DNA of 64,000 nt from Bacillus badius NBRC 15713 (GCF_001591605.1 NZ_BCVF01000004.1:62001-126000), one strand, 5' to 3'. Numbered from the stretch's first letter, positions 27,334 through 36,864 are shown. Program-made: numbers and translations. The notes: a model not told the origin generated them from the letters alone.

Positions 27334-28117
27334 GCGGCTGCTCCTTCCAATCGTCCATCTCTGCTATAATTTCTGGTATTCGCCGTTCTGTTTCTTCTTC
27401 TCCGGCTATAATGATCTCATCAATGCACGTAAATGCTTTTGAGCTGTACATCTCCACCGGCGGACGGATCATGACGTGTGATGCCGTCTGCCGGTTTGCG
27501 ATAATCTCCATTTGCAAAATATCAATGCTTTGCATGATGACATCAAAAATTGTTTGAATTTCCACGTTTGTCTTCACTGAGGATACATCCACGCCAATAA
27601 TAATATCCGCTCCCATTTCCTTTACAACCGATACGGGAACTCTGTCAATGACGCCGCCGTCTACCAGCAGACGGCCATCAATTTTTTCCGGCACAAAAAT
27701 GCCGGGAATAGCAATGCTTGCCCGGACCGCATCAGCCACCGGGCCGGTTTTGAATACGACTTTCTCGGCATTTTTAATATCTGTCGCCACGATGGCAATC
27801 GGAATATTTAAATCCTCAATATTTTTTCCATGTGTAAACAGGCGGATAAAATTTTTAATCTTTTTGCCGGCGATAAAGCCCATTTTAGGGATCATAAAAT
27901 CCAAGAAGTACTTCCTGCGAAACGCTGTTGACAGCTTATGAAGCTGTTCCATATCGTGACCGGTCCCGTATAGGCTGGCAACAAACGAGCCCATGCTGCT
28001 GCCGGCAATCATATCGATAGGAATATCCGCTTTCTTCAGCGCCTTCAATGCACCGATGTGGGCAAACCCTCTTGCCCCACCCGCTCCTAAAGCGACACCT
28101 ATTTTCGGACGAGCCAA
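27323..28117 (-). CDS. ylbK: Patatin-like phospholipase family protein (YlbK)
   Basis: Predicted serine esterase/lipid acyl hydrolase of the RssA type; physiological substrate unknown. The 264-residue protein has the oxyanion loop LGAGGARGFAHIG, nucleophile motif GSSMG (Ser41) and catalytic-dyad Asp in LLVDGGVIDRVPV. Its 3' end overlaps the ylbL start. Start ATG follows a GGAGGGA site. Confidence 0.94.
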   Translation of the reverse strand: MARPKIGVALGAGGARGFAHIGALKALKKADIPIDMIAGSSMGSFVASLYGTGHDMEQLHKLSTAFRRKYFLDFMIPKMGFIAGKKIKNFIRLFTHGKNIEDLNIPIAIVATDIKNAEKVVFKTGPVADAVRASIAIPGIFVPEKIDGRLLVDGGVIDRVPVSVVKEMGADIIIGVDVSSVKTNVEIQTIFDVIMQSIDILQMEIIANRQTASHVMIRPPVEMYSSKAFTCIDEIIIAGEEETERRIPEIIAEMDDWKEQPHEK

Positions 28118-28261
28118 TGCAGTCCCTCCCGTCTGCAGATTTCTCTTTTAAGCTATGGTCTATTTCTCATTTGTATGAGTATATTGTTTAGAAACAGGAC
28201 AAGTTTCTTTCTCATTTCCAGACTCCTATCGATCCGCTAACTACTGCTATTTTACCTGAAA

Positions 28262-28269
28262 CATACAAT
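28262..28269 (+). promoter_or_regulatory. SigE-like -10 element upstream of ylbJ
   Basis: CATACAAT matches the SigE -10 consensus CATACANT and would start RNA about 25 bases before the ylbJ ribosome site. I do not see a clear -35. ylbJ is a mother-cell SigE gene in B. subtilis. Confidence 0.4.
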
Positions 28270-28316
28270 GAATCCTAGAATAGAGCCTGGCTTTTGAAGA
28301 ACAGGAGGTATAACAT

Positions 28317-29519
28317 TTGGCTTCTACTCAGGTAAAAACCATTCTTTTAGCTATGGGCGTAACCGCTTTTGCCTGTTCATTAATCATTTTTCCCGAAATT
28401 TCTTTTGAAGCGTCCATTCGGGGGTTAAATATGTGGTGGGAAATCGTTTTTCCGTCGTTGCTCCCCTTCTTTATTGTTTCCGAAATGATGATCGGCCTCG
28501 GGGTTGTCAATTTTATCGGTGTCTTGCTTGAACCGCTCATGCGCCCGCTTTTCAGAGTGCCCGGGGCTGGCGGTTTTGTCTGGGCAATGGCAATGGCTTC
28601 CGGCTTTCCCTCCGGCGCTAAATTGGCGGCGCGCCTCCGGCAAAATGGGGAGCTGTCCCGCATTGAGGCCGAACGGCTTATCTGCTTTACTAATTCATCT
28701 AATCCGCTTTTCATTTTCGGAGCCGTTTCTGTCGGCTTTTTCTACAACTCCCATCTCGGCCTGCTGCTGGCGGCGGCCCATTACGGGGGCAATTTCTTAG
28801 TTGGACTTACGATGAGATTTTATGGCTCAAGAAGCGAAAAGAAGGCAACAGCTCCTGCTTCCTTTTCACTGGCAGCTGCTTTTTCCGCTATGCACAAAGC
28901 AAGAAGTCAAGATCGGCGGCCGATCGGCAAGCTGATGGGAGACGCCGTCCTCTCCTCTATTCATACTTTGCTCATGATTGGCGGGTTTATTATCCTTTTC
29001 TCTGTATTAAACAAAATTCTTTTTCATGTTCATATTACCTCTTTGCTGGCAGCAGGAGCAGCTAAACTGCTTGTATTCCTCGATTTGCCGGCCGGGTTAA
29101 GCATGCCGTTTATTGCCGGACTGTTCGAGATTACCTTGGGCAGCCAGATGGTCAGCCAGGTTCAAGATGTCCATTTGATGGAGCAGGTAGTCGTTGTCAG
29201 CTTTATTCTTGCTTTCAGCGGGATGAGCGTTCACGCGCAGGTAGCCAGTATTTTGGCGGACACGGATATCCGGTTCCGGCAGTTTTTGTTTGCCCGCTTT
29301 CTTCACGGCATATATGCAGCCGGATTTGCCTTTTTTCTATGGAAACCGGTTTATGAACAATCTTTTCTTCCGCAAAATGCTCCGCCGGCCGTTCCTGTTT
29401 TTCTTTATGAAAAAACAATATGGGAAAAGCTGTTGCTCTATTTGCAGCAAATCGGACCGGTCTTCACTATTGCTATGCTAATTGCTTATTTATTCTTTTA
29501 TGTAGCTGCCCGGAAGTAA
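28317..29519 (+). CDS. ylbJ: Sporulation integral membrane protein YlbJ
   Basis: Polytopic membrane protein with a nucleoside-recognition (gate) domain, needed for heat-resistant spores in B. subtilis. The 400-residue product has about eight membrane segments, with characteristic WWEIVFPSLLPFFIVSEMM and SGFPSGAKLAARL, and a second gate-like half near GMSVHAQV. It starts at TTG, 9 bases after AGGAGG. It is divergent from ylbK. Confidence 0.94.
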   Translation: MASTQVKTILLAMGVTAFACSLIIFPEISFEASIRGLNMWWEIVFPSLLPFFIVSEMMIGLGVVNFIGVLLEPLMRPLFRVPGAGGFVWAMAMASGFPSGAKLAARLRQNGELSRIEAERLICFTNSSNPLFIFGAVSVGFFYNSHLGLLLAAAHYGGNFLVGLTMRFYGSRSEKKATAPASFSLAAAFSAMHKARSQDRRPIGKLMGDAVLSSIHTLLMIGGFIILFSVLNKILFHVHITSLLAAGAAKLLVFLDLPAGLSMPFIAGLFEITLGSQMVSQVQDVHLMEQVVVVSFILAFSGMSVHAQVASILADTDIRFRQFLFARFLHGIYAAGFAFFLWKPVYEQSFLPQNAPPAVPVFLYEKTIWEKLLLYLQQIGPVFTIAMLIAYLFFYVAARK

Positions 29520-29527
29520 GAACAAAA

Positions 29528-29572
29528 AACACCCCATAAGTGTTAGTTTGGTGTCTAACATTTATGGGGCAG
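29528..29572 (-). terminator. Terminator after coaD
   Basis: Stem of 15 bp (29532-29546 with 29555-29569, one wobble pair), followed on the minus strand by TGTTTTTTG. It also lies just past the convergent ylbJ stop. Confidence 0.8.
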
Positions 29573-29628
29573 TTCAGCATGAGGGTGCTCTTTCATTATT
29601 TATCACATACAATCGTTTCATAAAAGGT

Positions 29629-30682
<1,054 letters not shown>

Positions 30683-31034
30683 ATATATTCACCATTTACA
30701 AAGATTTTCTTTCTCATGTTACCATAACTTATTCAGTGAATCCAGCGGCTTTCTTGCTTATTCCCTGCTCAAGCCTATCAGGATCATTTTGACCTTTGTC
30801 CTTTGCCTAAAGAAAAAAAAGAACAGACAAATAGAATCCGTTTTTGAAATAAATAATGTTTAAAACCTGTATGCATGGTACATACTACTAATAACAACAT
30901 CACTCGGGATGTTGTCGATCACGGAGAAGGCTTATATTCCCCATGAGTTCTTTCTCCAGTTTCTCCTCTCCCTTTGCCTTCTGTCTGATATAGACATAGA
31001 AGGGCCCTGCTGAATGATTCAGCAGGGCGTTTTT
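30683..31034 (+). other. Gene-free gap with an orphan plus-strand transcription signal
   Basis: No recognisable gene. Seen on the plus strand: CATACTA at 30881-30887, the exact SigG -10 consensus, with GTTTA 18 bases upstream; an 8-bp inverted repeat ACAACATC/GATGTTGT at about 30893-30914; a 16-codon frame ATG 30943 to TAG 30993 with GGAGAAGG about 12 bases upstream; then an intrinsic terminator. Together they could be a small forespore transcript, but neither peptide nor RNA is recognised. Confidence 0.35.
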
Positions 31035-31036
31035 TT
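31004..31036 (+). terminator. Plus-strand terminator with no recognised gene
   Basis: 10-bp stem (31004-31013 with 31019-31028) then GTTTTTTT on the plus strand; no T-tract on the minus strand. Its T-tract touches the stop codon of the convergent gene at 31035. Confidence 0.85.
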
Positions 31037-32444
31037 ATAAATTCAACTCTTGGACGTTGATGTTCTTTTCGTTTTGAACAGCGACTAAAAAGATTTTTTG
31101 CAGCCACTGCTGGCTGATGTAAAGCCGGCCGTTATAGGAGCGCAGGGCATGCTCATAAAGGCCGTAGCGCTCTTCGTTTAAGATAAAGCGGTTCTGATCG
31201 AGATAAAAGCGATACGTATTATACTCCCGCTTAACAAGCAGTGTTTTTCCGTCTGTCAGTTCTTTGACTTCATATCCAAGCGCCTGCAATGTTTCTGTAA
31301 ACGGGAAAAACAGCTGCTCGCCCTCCGCCACCGCCCGCAGCTCGGTTTCACTGCCATTTACGGTGATAGGACGGTTATCATAGAAGACTAACGATTGAAA
31401 TGGATGGTTTTCCAATTTATTTTCCACAAAAAAGTCTGTGTCAAGTCCTTTGACAGCTGATAGAGCCTGATCTAGACGCTCAGCGGTAACCGTTTTGTCT
31501 GTTAAACGAAGAAGAGCCTGCTGCCATTCTTCCTTCTCCTGATCAGTCAGCTGTTTATTTAACGAGCCGTACATCATTTTGACTTTTTCAGAGCCGGCGG
31601 GACGGCCAAGTTTATAGGAAGTGATTAAATACCCAAGCCAGTCTTCCCCTTCTTCAAAGCGGTAATCCTCCACCACTTTTTCTTGAATAAAGGACTCCGC
31701 AAGCTCGAAAAGCTGGTCATCGTCTCTCGCCAGAATCAGGCGATCCGACACATAAGGAGGATGCTGATCCGTTAAGAGTACCACTGTTTTCTCCTTTATT
31801 CCCTCCTCAATCAAAGTTAGCTGCTGGCGGTCCAGCTGGCTGTCCGCCTGTCCATATACAGCATGCTTGCCTTCTGGAAACAATGGCTGCAGCGGCGGCA
31901 TCTGCCAATATAACACACCTGGCTCCCCTTCTCCCTGGAATTGATAATAATCTATCAAGTCCAATTTTTTGAGTTGCGAAGGCCCCAAGCTTGAAAACCA
32001 TCGGCCTTTTCTTATTTGTTTCTCTGTGAAATGGAGAACGGTCCGTTCTGCCTCAGCGTCCTTTAATTTAATCGACCAATCAGACAAGAAAACTGCCGTT
32101 TGAAAGGAAGGCAGCTTGATCGAGTAAGTAACGGAAAAGGTGTCGCCTTCAGGAATAATCTTGATGCTTTGCCCCCTAAAGGAACACGCGCCTTCTTCTT
32201 TTCGGCAGGATGCTTGCAGCGCATTAGCGGGCATGATAGCCTCCAAAGGTTCTCCCGGCTCTAAGCGGGTGAAAGTATGCTTGACTGTCAAACCGGCCTC
32301 ATTATGCTCTACATTAATTTCCTGCCTTACGTTGGCCTCTTTTGAAGCCATCGATGTTTTCTCGTAACCTATCCATTGAACAAACAGGGCCAAGCCCGAA
32401 ATGATTATTAAAAAAGAAATAAGAAGTACAGATTTTTTAAGCAT
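31035..32444 (-). CDS. Membrane-anchored protein with C-terminal stalk-like domain, unknown function
   Basis: I do not recognise a B. subtilis counterpart at this place. From ATG 32444 (469 residues; a TTG start 24 bases earlier is possible) there is one N-terminal membrane helix (about residues 4-24), then a long extracytoplasmic region. The last about 110 residues (PITVNGSETELRAVAEGEQL ... LLVKREYNTYRFYLDQN ... NGRLYISQQWLQ) resemble the copper-amine-oxidase N-terminal 'stalk' domain common in Firmicutes surface proteins. Only one such domain is complete. It sits between rsmD and a DUF gene, in an interval where B. subtilis has nothing, so it looks lineage-specific. Confidence 0.75.
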   Translation of the reverse strand: MLKKSVLLISFLIIISGLALFVQWIGYEKTSMASKEANVRQEINVEHNEAGLTVKHTFTRLEPGEPLEAIMPANALQASCRKEEGACSFRGQSIKIIPEGDTFSVTYSIKLPSFQTAVFLSDWSIKLKDAEAERTVLHFTEKQIRKGRWFSSLGPSQLKKLDLIDYYQFQGEGEPGVLYWQMPPLQPLFPEGKHAVYGQADSQLDRQQLTLIEEGIKEKTVVLLTDQHPPYVSDRLILARDDDQLFELAESFIQEKVVEDYRFEEGEDWLGYLITSYKLGRPAGSEKVKMMYGSLNKQLTDQEKEEWQQALLRLTDKTVTAERLDQALSAVKGLDTDFFVENKLENHPFQSLVFYDNRPITVNGSETELRAVAEGEQLFFPFTETLQALGYEVKELTDGKTLLVKREYNTYRFYLDQNRFILNEERYGLYEHALRSYNGRLYISQQWLQKIFLVAVQNEKNINVQELNL

Positions 32445-32557
32445 AAAGTTCGCGCCTTCCCTAGTCAATTCATCCTAATTATAGGCTAGCAAAATAGGCC
32501 TGTAAACAACCGAAAATCTACAGTTTTATGGACGTTGCGTACTGAATCGTTCTTTGC

Positions 32558-32586
32558 TTGAGCTTCTTTAGCGGGAAGGGTACAAT
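32558..32586 (+). promoter_or_regulatory. SigA-type promoter for the gene at 32632
   Basis: Plus strand: TTGAGC (32558-32563), 17-base spacer, TACAAT (32581-32586). Confidence 0.6.
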
Positions 32587-32631
32587 AAGAGTGCCTTAAT
32601 TGGACTATACATAGGAAACGGAGGATTCAGC

Positions 32632-33024
32632 TTGATTCAGCGTTTTATCGAACTCGGAGAAGGATATTCAGATATATATGAGCTTCTTGAGATTGCCCGC
32701 AACAATGAACATCGTCTTACCCACATGATTGCTTTCCATTCTTCTGTGGAAGGCCGTCCCGCAACTTCTCTGGCAGTCGTTCTTGCACCGACAGACCCGG
32801 GAGGTTTTCAGCCGATTTACATATGCCGTGAGGGAATTCCTTATCCGCACAGCACACCAAACAAGCGTTTTGATTTATTCAAGGAAACAACCGAATCTTT
32901 AAATCGGCCCTTGATTGAAATGGATGTAAAACCATCCTCTGCCTTTGCAGAAACCGAGCTATACTTCCAGCATTTAATCGGCATTTTACGGCTTAACCAT
33001 CTGCTGGCTCCGTTAGGAAAGTAA
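32632..33024 (+). CDS. Conserved Bacillaceae protein of unknown function
   Basis: 130-residue soluble protein beginning MIQRFIELGEGYSDIYELLEIA (TTG start after GGAGG, 8 bases). I recall very similar proteins beside ylbG in other Bacillaceae, sometimes mislabelled methylthioribose kinase and, less surely, listed as DUF7147. No catalytic motif is evident; the short length rules out a kinase. It is convergent with ylbG. Confidence 0.82.
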   Translation: MIQRFIELGEGYSDIYELLEIARNNEHRLTHMIAFHSSVEGRPATSLAVVLAPTDPGGFQPIYICREGIPYPHSTPNKRFDLFKETTESLNRPLIEMDVKPSSAFAETELYFQHLIGILRLNHLLAPLGK

Positions 33025-33027
33025 AAT

Positions 33028-33053
33028 AAAAAAGCAGGGAATCCCCCTGCTTT
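33028..33053 (-). terminator. Terminator after ylbG
   Basis: 9-bp stem AAAGCAGGG/CCCTGCTTT (33031-33039, 33045-33053) followed by TTTATTTT on the minus strand; also serves the convergent gene weakly. Confidence 0.8.
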
Positions 33054-33064
33054 CATTCGAACTT

Positions 33065-33340
33065 TTACACACCAATCTTATAATCGTATTCTTTTGCTTT
33101 ATCGGGCTTTGAGTTTTCATACTCTGTTTTTAAAAACGGCTTAAAAGACGGCTCCACCTTTTTGACAAACGACAATGATTTTAACTTTCCTATGACCTCT
33201 TCAAGCTCATCTTGATTGCAGTAAACTACCGCATACTTCATACGTTTGGATACGTAATGAACATTCCCATACTTTCGCAACGATTTAGCTGGCTTCGTAT
33301 TGTGGAGCCAGACGATAACGGCTTGTCGATCAATAAACAT
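33065..33340 (-). CDS. ylbG: DUF2129 family protein YlbG
   Basis: Small cytoplasmic protein (91 residues) of unknown function. Family features seen: [34 protein letters not shown] and the VKKVEPS motif. It follows ylbF, as in B. subtilis, but with a terminator between them. Confidence 0.92.
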   Translation of the reverse strand: MFIDRQAVIVWLHNTKPAKSLRKYGNVHYVSKRMKYAVVYCNQDELEEVIGKLKSLSFVKKVEPSFKPFLKTEYENSKPDKAKEYDYKIGV

Positions 33341-33378
33341 AGTATCTCCCTCTGAATCAGTGTTTTAAAAATAGAAAA

Positions 33379-33404
33379 GGCGGCTTGGCCAGCTTTAAGC
33401 CGCC
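33379..33404 (-). terminator. Terminator after ylbF
   Basis: 8-bp GC-rich stem GGCGGCTT/AAGCCGCC, followed by TTTTCTATTTTT on the minus strand. Confidence 0.82.
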
Positions 33405-33446
33405 AAGAAACGCCTGTATCTGTACGTTGAGCCAAAGTCGGCTCCC

Positions 33447-33896
33447 TTAAGCTGAACAACCACAGCTTGAACCTGAGCCGCAGCCGCCGCCGCAGCTGGA
33501 GCCTGATGAAAAGAACGGATTGCCTGTAGGCACTTTAATTCCTTCCGATACTGACCGGCCGATGATGACACTGATCTCATCAAGCAGCGCCTGCAATTCA
33601 TTTTCAGCGACTCGAAAGGCAGCTACGTTTTCGTCCAGATCCATTTCTCTTTTTGCTTCCCTTACTTCCTTCATGACTCTGCTATAGTCAGGGTGATAAC
33701 GCCCAAACCGCTGTACCTCTTCATATTGATCTTTCAGTCGGCTAAAACGGTTAATCTTCCCTTTTGTTATAGGGTTTGTATATAAAAGAAAGTAGCATGA
33801 CTGATAATTTTGCGCCACTTCCGACTCAACAATCATTTGCGCGAGCTGTTCAGCCTGTTCTACTGTTTTTATTTTTTCAATTGTAGCTGTAAGCAA
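33447..33896 (-). CDS. ylbF: RicF/YlbF regulator of RNase Y specificity
   Basis: Subunit of the YlbF-YmcA-YaaT (Y or Ric) complex that guides RNase Y and affects sporulation, competence and biofilm formation. I choose TTG 33896 (149 residues) since GGAGG lies 8 bases upstream and the product then aligns with B. subtilis YlbF (LTATIE... versus YATME...); the upstream ATG at 33911 overlaps the ribosome site. The helical core has EDVQRFGKYHPDY-like EEVQRFGRYHPDY. The tail CGGGCGSGSSCGC matches the Cys-rich end known to help bind iron-sulfur clusters in the complex. Confidence 0.94.
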   Translation of the reverse strand: MLTATIEKIKTVEQAEQLAQMIVESEVAQNYQSCYFLLYTNPITKGKINRFSRLKDQYEEVQRFGRYHPDYSRVMKEVREAKREMDLDENVAAFRVAENELQALLDEISVIIGRSVSEGIKVPTGNPFFSSGSSCGGGCGSGSSCGCSA

Positions 33897-33949
33897 ATAG
33901 CCCACCTCCATTCCCCTATTTTAACATATTATCTCTCAAATAAAACTAT

Positions 33950-34345
33950 TTACGGGATGGATACAGTAAACGATTTTTCATAACCGAGCGGACGGCTGGA
34001 CTCATCTGTTAATTTAATATCTATTTGGTGACGCCCTGCATCTAATCCCTTTATAATAAAAGCGGCGGTATGGTAGGTCTGATAATGCTTGCCATTGACA
34101 AAAACAGCTACCTGCCCCTTCGCCTGAGAATTTCCTCTGTCCTTCGAAAAAGACACGCCCGGAACGACTAATTCCACAAATATATTTTTTCCTCTTAATA
34201 AATGCTTGACTGTCCAACTTTCCCCTAGGGTCTGCGCCTCTGCCTCACTCATTGAAGCAGAGGGGGACATGGTCTCAGGCTCTGGAATATTGGGACTGCA
34301 TCCAGCGAAGAAAAACATTGTCAAAATTATGGCTAACCACTTCAT
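33950..34345 (-). CDS. Putative lipoprotein, unknown function
   Basis: 131 residues from ATG 34345 (AAAGGAG site, 8 bases). Signal peptide with lipobox FFAGC puts the lipidated Cys near residue 16, followed by a Ser/Pro/Glu-rich linker and a compact beta-rich domain (VAVFVNGKHYQTYHTAAFIIKGLDAGRHQIDI) that looks Ig-like. No B. subtilis equivalent is recalled at this place. Probably anchored on the outer face of the membrane. Confidence 0.8.
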   Translation of the reverse strand: MKWLAIILTMFFFAGCSPNIPEPETMSPSASMSEAEAQTLGESWTVKHLLRGKNIFVELVVPGVSFSKDRGNSQAKGQVAVFVNGKHYQTYHTAAFIIKGLDAGRHQIDIKLTDESSRPLGYEKSFTVSIP

Positions 34346-34389
34346 GGCACACACTCCTTTTCGGTTAGTGTGTGCAGGTTTCCTCTATT

Positions 34390-34695
34390 TTATTGCTCAT
34401 TTTCATTGGTTTCCGCCGGCTGTTCTGCCGGTTCTGCTGTTTCTTCCGGCTGAGGTGCCGGCTGGGAAAATTGGGACTGCATCATGTACATTAAAGCAGA
34501 AGCCATTTGCAAGCTGTCATTCAAACGGCTGATCCGATCAGGAAACGTCTTTTTATAAAATTGCAAACTTGCCCTTTCAAAGGCTTCTATTTGATAAGGG
34601 TCACGGCTTAATAACCGGTACCAAGACGGCTCTCTTCTTAAATAATCATGCCATTCCTTGTTGCTCCTTATTTTTTCCATGAGTTCCTGTCTCAT
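34390..34695 (-). CDS. ylbE: YlbE-like family protein
   Basis: 101-residue protein of unknown function. The core RREPSWYRLLSRDPYQIEAFE ... YKKTFPDRISRLNDSLQMA matches YlbE; an acidic, Pro/Glu-rich C-terminal tail is longer than in B. subtilis. Follows ylbD by 32 bases. Confidence 0.9.
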   Translation of the reverse strand: MRQELMEKIRSNKEWHDYLRREPSWYRLLSRDPYQIEAFERASLQFYKKTFPDRISRLNDSLQMASALMYMMQSQFSQPAPQPEETAEPAEQPAETNENEQ

Positions 34696-34727
34696 TGAGC
34701 CCCTCCTCTCTTCCTTGCGCTTGCCAT

Positions 34728-35066
34728 TTATTTTTTTTGCTGCTGTTCCGCGAAATCAGCTAGATAGATTTGGGCCATCTCCAGCATCCCCTGGACGTCC
34801 TCTAAAATACTGCTCCATTTCATACCTTCAAATAGAGACATCACTTTCGCCAATTTCGCTGTCAAATCCTCTTCTTGAAAATCTTCCTTCTGCTTATTGC
34901 CTTTTTCACTGTGTGCCTCGGTCTGCACATCTCCTGATAGATGCCATTCTTCAAAAAGCGCTTGCAACGTTGTCTGCTTCTGCCGCACCTTTCGCTTTAA
35001 ATCTGGCCGCTCCTCCATAAACAACTTAAACTCTCTTACTTTCGGATGTAACATCCCGTTTTTCAC
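34728..35066 (-). CDS. ylbD: YlbD family protein, putative spore coat protein
   Basis: 112 residues; N-terminal LHPKVREFKLFMEERPDLKRKVRQKQTTLQALFEEW matches YlbD, listed as a putative coat protein in B. subtilis. The C-terminal half is charged and predicted helical. Start codon uncertain: GTG 35066 or ATG 35054 (neither has a strong ribosome site). Confidence 0.85.
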   Translation of the reverse strand: MKNGMLHPKVREFKLFMEERPDLKRKVRQKQTTLQALFEEWHLSGDVQTEAHSEKGNKQKEDFQEEDLTAKLAKVMSLFEGMKWSSILEDVQGMLEMAQIYLADFAEQQQKK

Positions 35067-35217
35067 CCCATTTTCCCGCCCAACTGATTTGCTATTAATA
35101 CATTATGGAACAATAGCCAAAAAGTGAAAAAATGTTTCACCTCATAAAAAATGATATGATAATAAAGGCAAATGAGCTGGAGTTGCCGCTCAATTGGGGA
35201 GGAAGGGAGAAGGTTTC

Positions 35218-35700
35218 ATGAAAGAAAGAATTCGCTCATTAATTGAACAAAGCCTTCAGCAGGCAGATGAGAAAGAACTGAAGGTGCTAGAGCAAATGCT
35301 AGAAGGGTATTTAGAAAAAGTACAAGGAAAAGGAACCTATATAGGAAGGATCTTTCAGCTGGAAAGAACGACGGGCGATCATGAATGCGAGGTTCGGATG
35401 CCCATTACTGGATTGACTAGTAATTCCCTGGATATTGTCCATGGGGGAGTCACTGCTACTGTGCTGGACTCAGCTATGGGGTCAGCCGCCTACACTGCTG
35501 CGCCTGAAGGATACGCAGTTGTTACTTCTAACTTAACGATTCATTATATCGCTCCCGGAAAAGGAGAAGAGTTAACTGTAAAAGCCTGCGTATTGCATAA
35601 AGGCTCAAAAACGATTGTAGTCGAAGGAAAAGCATTCAGAACAGATGGCAAAAAAGTAGCTCACGCAACAGGCACCTTTTTTCTAATTAAAAGAAGATAA
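35218..35700 (+). CDS. PaaI-type hotdog-fold thioesterase
   Basis: Predicted acyl-CoA thioesterase of 160 residues (ATG 35218 after GGGAGAAGG; an in-frame TTG at 35194 lies inside the ribosome region). The hotdog signature IVHGGVTATVLDSAMGSAA includes the conserved Gly pair and catalytic Asp; TSNLTIHYIAPGKG forms the next strand. The first 45 residues are an extra helical segment not typical of minimal PaaI proteins. Substrate unknown. Inserted between ylbD and ylbC relative to B. subtilis. Confidence 0.88.
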   Translation: MKERIRSLIEQSLQQADEKELKVLEQMLEGYLEKVQGKGTYIGRIFQLERTTGDHECEVRMPITGLTSNSLDIVHGGVTATVLDSAMGSAAYTAAPEGYAVVTSNLTIHYIAPGKGEELTVKACVLHKGSKTIVVEGKAFRTDGKKVAHATGTFFLIKRR

Positions 35701-35703
35701 TTA

Positions 35704-35737
35704 AAAAAGCAGCTGTTTACTGGAACCGCTGCTTTTT
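35704..35737. terminator. Bidirectional terminator between thioesterase gene and ylbC
   Basis: 10-bp stem AAAAAGCAGC/GCTGCTTTTT (35704-35713, 35728-35737) between convergent genes. Confidence 0.85.
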
Positions 35738-35740
35738 CAT

Positions 35741-36778
35741 TTATCTGGCAACAAAATTTTGCGTATAATACCTCTGGTACACACCTACACCTAATAATGT
35801 GAATTCCTTTTCCAACAAGGCTTCACGATGCCCTTTGGAGTTTAACCAGCCTTCTACAGCAGCCGGGCCATCTGTATAATTGGCCGCTATATTTTCGCCG
35901 GCCAGCTGGTAATCAACCTTTGCTTTTTTCAGCCGGTCTCCCAAATCTCCGGCAGAAGGAGATTCGTGGGCAAAATATTGTTTTTCATACATCTCCTTGC
36001 TGTGCTGCTTAGCTACTTTAGCCGTTTCCGGGTCCCAGGCTAATTCATTTAAGTTATGCTTTTCCCGGATAATATTTGTTAGGTCCACTATTTGCTTTTC
36101 GCTGCCCTCTTCAATTTGCTGCCATACGTCATCCGGCAATTCAGGCTCATCCGGCAGCTCTCCCCGATAAACCATTTCATATGGGCGCTGTTTAACCAAG
36201 TAATCTGTCGTTAAGTAACGGACACTAGATAAGGTGCCAGAAAATTTATCAATGTATAATTGCGCATAAATATCCCCTACTCTCACGACCGGTCTTATAT
36301 TAAAATCCTCCTCGGATAATTCAAAGCGGTACGTGCCGGAGCCGTTCTCTACAACCACATCCATTCGAAGGTCATATGTCTGAAAGAGATCTTTTGCCGG
36401 TTGCTCCATCTTAAACGGAGAAACATCCGTTTCACCAGCAGCATAGGCAGTAACTACTTGATTATTTTCGACGCCGAACTGGACGTATTGGTGCTCCTTC
36501 TTATACACCCACCATTCATATCCGTAAGCGGAAAGATCTTTTCGAATAGGGTCTCCCATTTTTTTTATTAACAAGGCCGAGTCTTTGCCAATATAAAATC
36601 CTGCACCGGATGCCGGCCTCTTTACGGCAGGAACTTGTCTCTTCAAATCCTCTTGTTCTCTTTGCACATTCATATCATGCTTTGCAGGATTGGTGGTGGC
36701 AGAATTATGAAGCACTTCATTATCTTTTCTTGCTTCATTAAAGTACATTCCGCCTATTAAAATGATGGACATAACCAC
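35741..36778 (-). CDS. ylbC: CAP-domain (SCP/PR1-like) protein YlbC
   Basis: Exported or membrane-anchored protein with a CAP domain; function unknown. N-terminal hydrophobic segment, then a CAP-associated domain (about residues 60-190, IGKDSALLIKKMGDPIRKDLSAYGYEWWVY), then the CAP domain (about 225-345: HNLNELAWDPETAKVAKQHSKEMYEKQYFAHESP, GENIA, GHREALL). The GTG at 36778 has no ribosome site; a CTG at 36802, right after GGGGGGAG, would restore a full membrane helix, so the start is uncertain. Confidence 0.9.
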   Translation of the reverse strand: MVMSIILIGGMYFNEARKDNEVLHNSATTNPAKHDMNVQREQEDLKRQVPAVKRPASGAGFYIGKDSALLIKKMGDPIRKDLSAYGYEWWVYKKEHQYVQFGVENNQVVTAYAAGETDVSPFKMEQPAKDLFQTYDLRMDVVVENGSGTYRFELSEEDFNIRPVVRVGDIYAQLYIDKFSGTLSSVRYLTTDYLVKQRPYEMVYRGELPDEPELPDDVWQQIEEGSEKQIVDLTNIIREKHNLNELAWDPETAKVAKQHSKEMYEKQYFAHESPSAGDLGDRLKKAKVDYQLAGENIAANYTDGPAAVEGWLNSKGHREALLEKEFTLLGVGVYQRYYTQNFVAR

Positions 36779-36858
36779 CAGAATTCTGATGACTGATCGC
36801 AGAAGACTCCCCCCTTTTCAGTTTCTATACGCAGCATTATTGCCTTATATTACTCACA

Positions 36859-36864
36859 TTATAA
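36859..36864 (-). promoter_or_regulatory. Extended -10 promoter for ylbC
   Basis: Minus strand reads TGTTATAAT, an extended -10 with perfect TATAAT, about 57-80 bases upstream of the likely ylbC start; no good -35. Confidence 0.5.

Noticed and set aside
30919-31107. 62-codon minus-strand frame and an overlapping 94-codon plus-strand frame at 30579-30863
   Set aside because: Both overlap well supported genes (the 31035 gene and rsmD) and lack ribosome sites; composition is not protein-like.
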